From: Zychaea mexicana
Taxonomy: Eukaryota; Mucoromycota; Mucoromycetes; Mucorales; Lichtheimiaceae
DNA length: 19,353 nt
Direction of reading: 5' to 3'
NCBI RefSeq assembly: GCF_025766255.1
Contig: NW_026516923.1
Location: 1-19,353, forward strand
The notes under the pieces were generated by a model. The model was not told the origin of the DNA. It did not search any database and saw nothing but the letters and a program-made list of their open reading frames with translations. Below are positions 18,538 through 19,353 of the stretch, in pieces; positions within the stretch are counted from its first letter, which is position 1; every line of letters begins with the position of its first letter. The translations under genes and the position numbers were made by a program.

Positions 18538-19353
18538 TAGTTTGATATTTACCTACAATCCTATTCTACGCACATTAATTGCTAATCGTATTCGCTGTGT
18601 GTTGATTTGCCTGTGCAGAATCTAAGTTGGGATCGTCAATTGGATAGCGAACATTTCGGTGTAAACTCCCATATCCCGCCAAGTCAAAAGGAAAGGCTGG
18701 TAGATTTACAGCGCCACATATCGAAGTTCGCATTCAATGCAATTCGCAAGGAGCTTGTATATCCAAATCCGCTAAGAACCGACAACTGTCGATGTGCAAT
18801 CAAAGCTCATTACGGAATTCCTTGCTGTCACATGATACCGTCTAAAGGAAAAATTCCTTTGAGCATTATCCCTAGACGCTGGCATCTCCATCCTAAAAAA
18901 CCAGCTCCTGAAGGTATAGATAGTTTAACACCACTCTTACTCGCTATACTAAGCTGTAGTAACTTTATGTAGAGGAAGAAACACTCCACAGTAGCAGCAA
19001 CATTCTAGCGATCTCGGAATCATATTCTGCTCCCACCATGGAGAGTCAAATCGAGGCTGAGCTCACGCGTATCACCACTATGTTGCATCGATTTCCTGAC
19101 CAAAAGCAACGCTCAACTCTTCTACGCCATTTGCAAGCCATCAGCGATGATCTTTTTATAGACATCAAGCAACTAGAGCAGCCAAAATCTCTACCAACGA
19201 AAGGCAAACCTAAGCGCAGCTCAAAGCGCGATCTTATTGCTTTGGAACACCAACAGAACGAAAGCAACAAGAAAGCCAAAACAAACGCGGGTCGCGAAGC
19301 AGCCGATATTTGGTAAGTAACAGTATAGTCATTGCTGTAATTGATCTTCTATT
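16950..19353 (+). pseudogene. Element D transposase (MULE, FAR1/SWIM type), one in-frame TAG, 3' end outside window
   Basis: Exons 16950-18220, 18296-18473, 18619-18913 and 18973-19312, separated by introns of 75, 145 and 59 bp (GT..AG, phases consistent); a GTAAGT donor at 19313 starts a further intron. Seen: FAR1-like zinc ligands C55, C107, H133, H135 (SFYDGEHNHE); catalytic D254 (IIMDATYKTN), D324 (VFVTDSESAL), C345-x2-H348, E452 (NRVEGTHANMK); SWIM finger C540-x-C542...C552-x-H554; a basic, helical C-terminal region. Codon 289 is TAG (17814-17816), between CIAGG and VSEETNDSYDWF, in the middle of the DDE domain. The frame continues perfectly after it, so this is one nonsense change, a read-through site, or a sequencing error. 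No intron is shared with the A/C pair, which marks a separate MULE family. Confidence 0.8.
18493..18535 (+). repeat. (TA)n microsatellite inside an intron of the D gene
   Basis: About 21 TA dinucleotides in the 145-bp intron 18474-18618. It explains why this intron is longer than its neighbours and will vary in length between individuals. Confidence 0.95.

Larger units (their letters stand above)
16203..19353 (+). mobile_element. Element D: left part of a third DNA transposon (MULE-type gene), runs off window
   Basis: Homology to the left arm of A stops right after a TA at 16201-16202; the new sequence begins CAGGGCAGATCTATTTGCAC. That is followed by a strongly different C-rich zone, ~600 bp of AT-rich leader and a MULE transposase gene. 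The other end is outside the window, so the tip and the duplication are inferred from the break in homology only. If real, the TA is shared with the style of element B rather than with the 9-bp duplication of C. Confidence 0.5.

Overview
The window looks like a transposon graveyard and nursery in the nuclear genome of a filamentous fungus. An early-diverging (Mucoromycota-type) lineage is my best guess. This rests on AT-rich DNA, short spliceosomal introns (about 59-145 bp, GTATG/GTAAG donors, YAG acceptors) and three Mutator-like (MULE) transposases with FAR1-type zinc-binding N-termini and SWIM fingers. No rRNA, convincing tRNA, bacterial operon or ordinary housekeeping gene was found. Lineage is inference; the nesting is read directly from the sequence.

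Layout. (1) 1-1289: non-coding DNA with a small inverted-repeat element (185-321) and a foldback-like element (387-1011). The core of the foldback is an 88-bp tandem array; every unit carries a CACGTG E-box and a CArG box. (2) 1290-16202: element A, a MULE with terminal inverted arms of about 1.56 kb and a dead minus-strand transposase (7297-9346 continuing at 14146-14393). (3) 1685-5629: element B, a 3.9-kb foldback element with ~1.5-kb arms full of 22-bp tandem repeats, inserted with a TA duplication in the left arm of A. The uninterrupted right arm of A preserves the empty site. (4) 9356-14145: element C, a 4.8-kb MULE with ~0.93-kb near-identical terminal inverted repeats and a 9-bp target duplication (one mismatch). 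It carries an apparently complete four-exon transposase (766 aa in my model) and sits inside the transposase gene of A. (5) 16203 to the window end: the left part of element D, which appears to have entered the right arm of A at a TA. It carries a third MULE/FAR1 transposase broken by a single in-frame TAG and running off the window.

How the parts relate. A and C are cousins: same domain order and an intron at the same place just before the SWIM finger, but clearly diverged proteins. B encodes no recognisable transposase and would need one in trans. Insertion order: A first, then B, C and D independently into A. Two one-sided segments are unexplained by simple transposition: 6764-7053 in the left arm of A, which completes a spliced 109-codon ORF, and 3121-3361 in the left arm of B. 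The most promising leads for novelty are the foldback element with its open-in-all-frames repeats, the E-box/CArG array, the one-sided segments, and the nearly intact C and D transposases.
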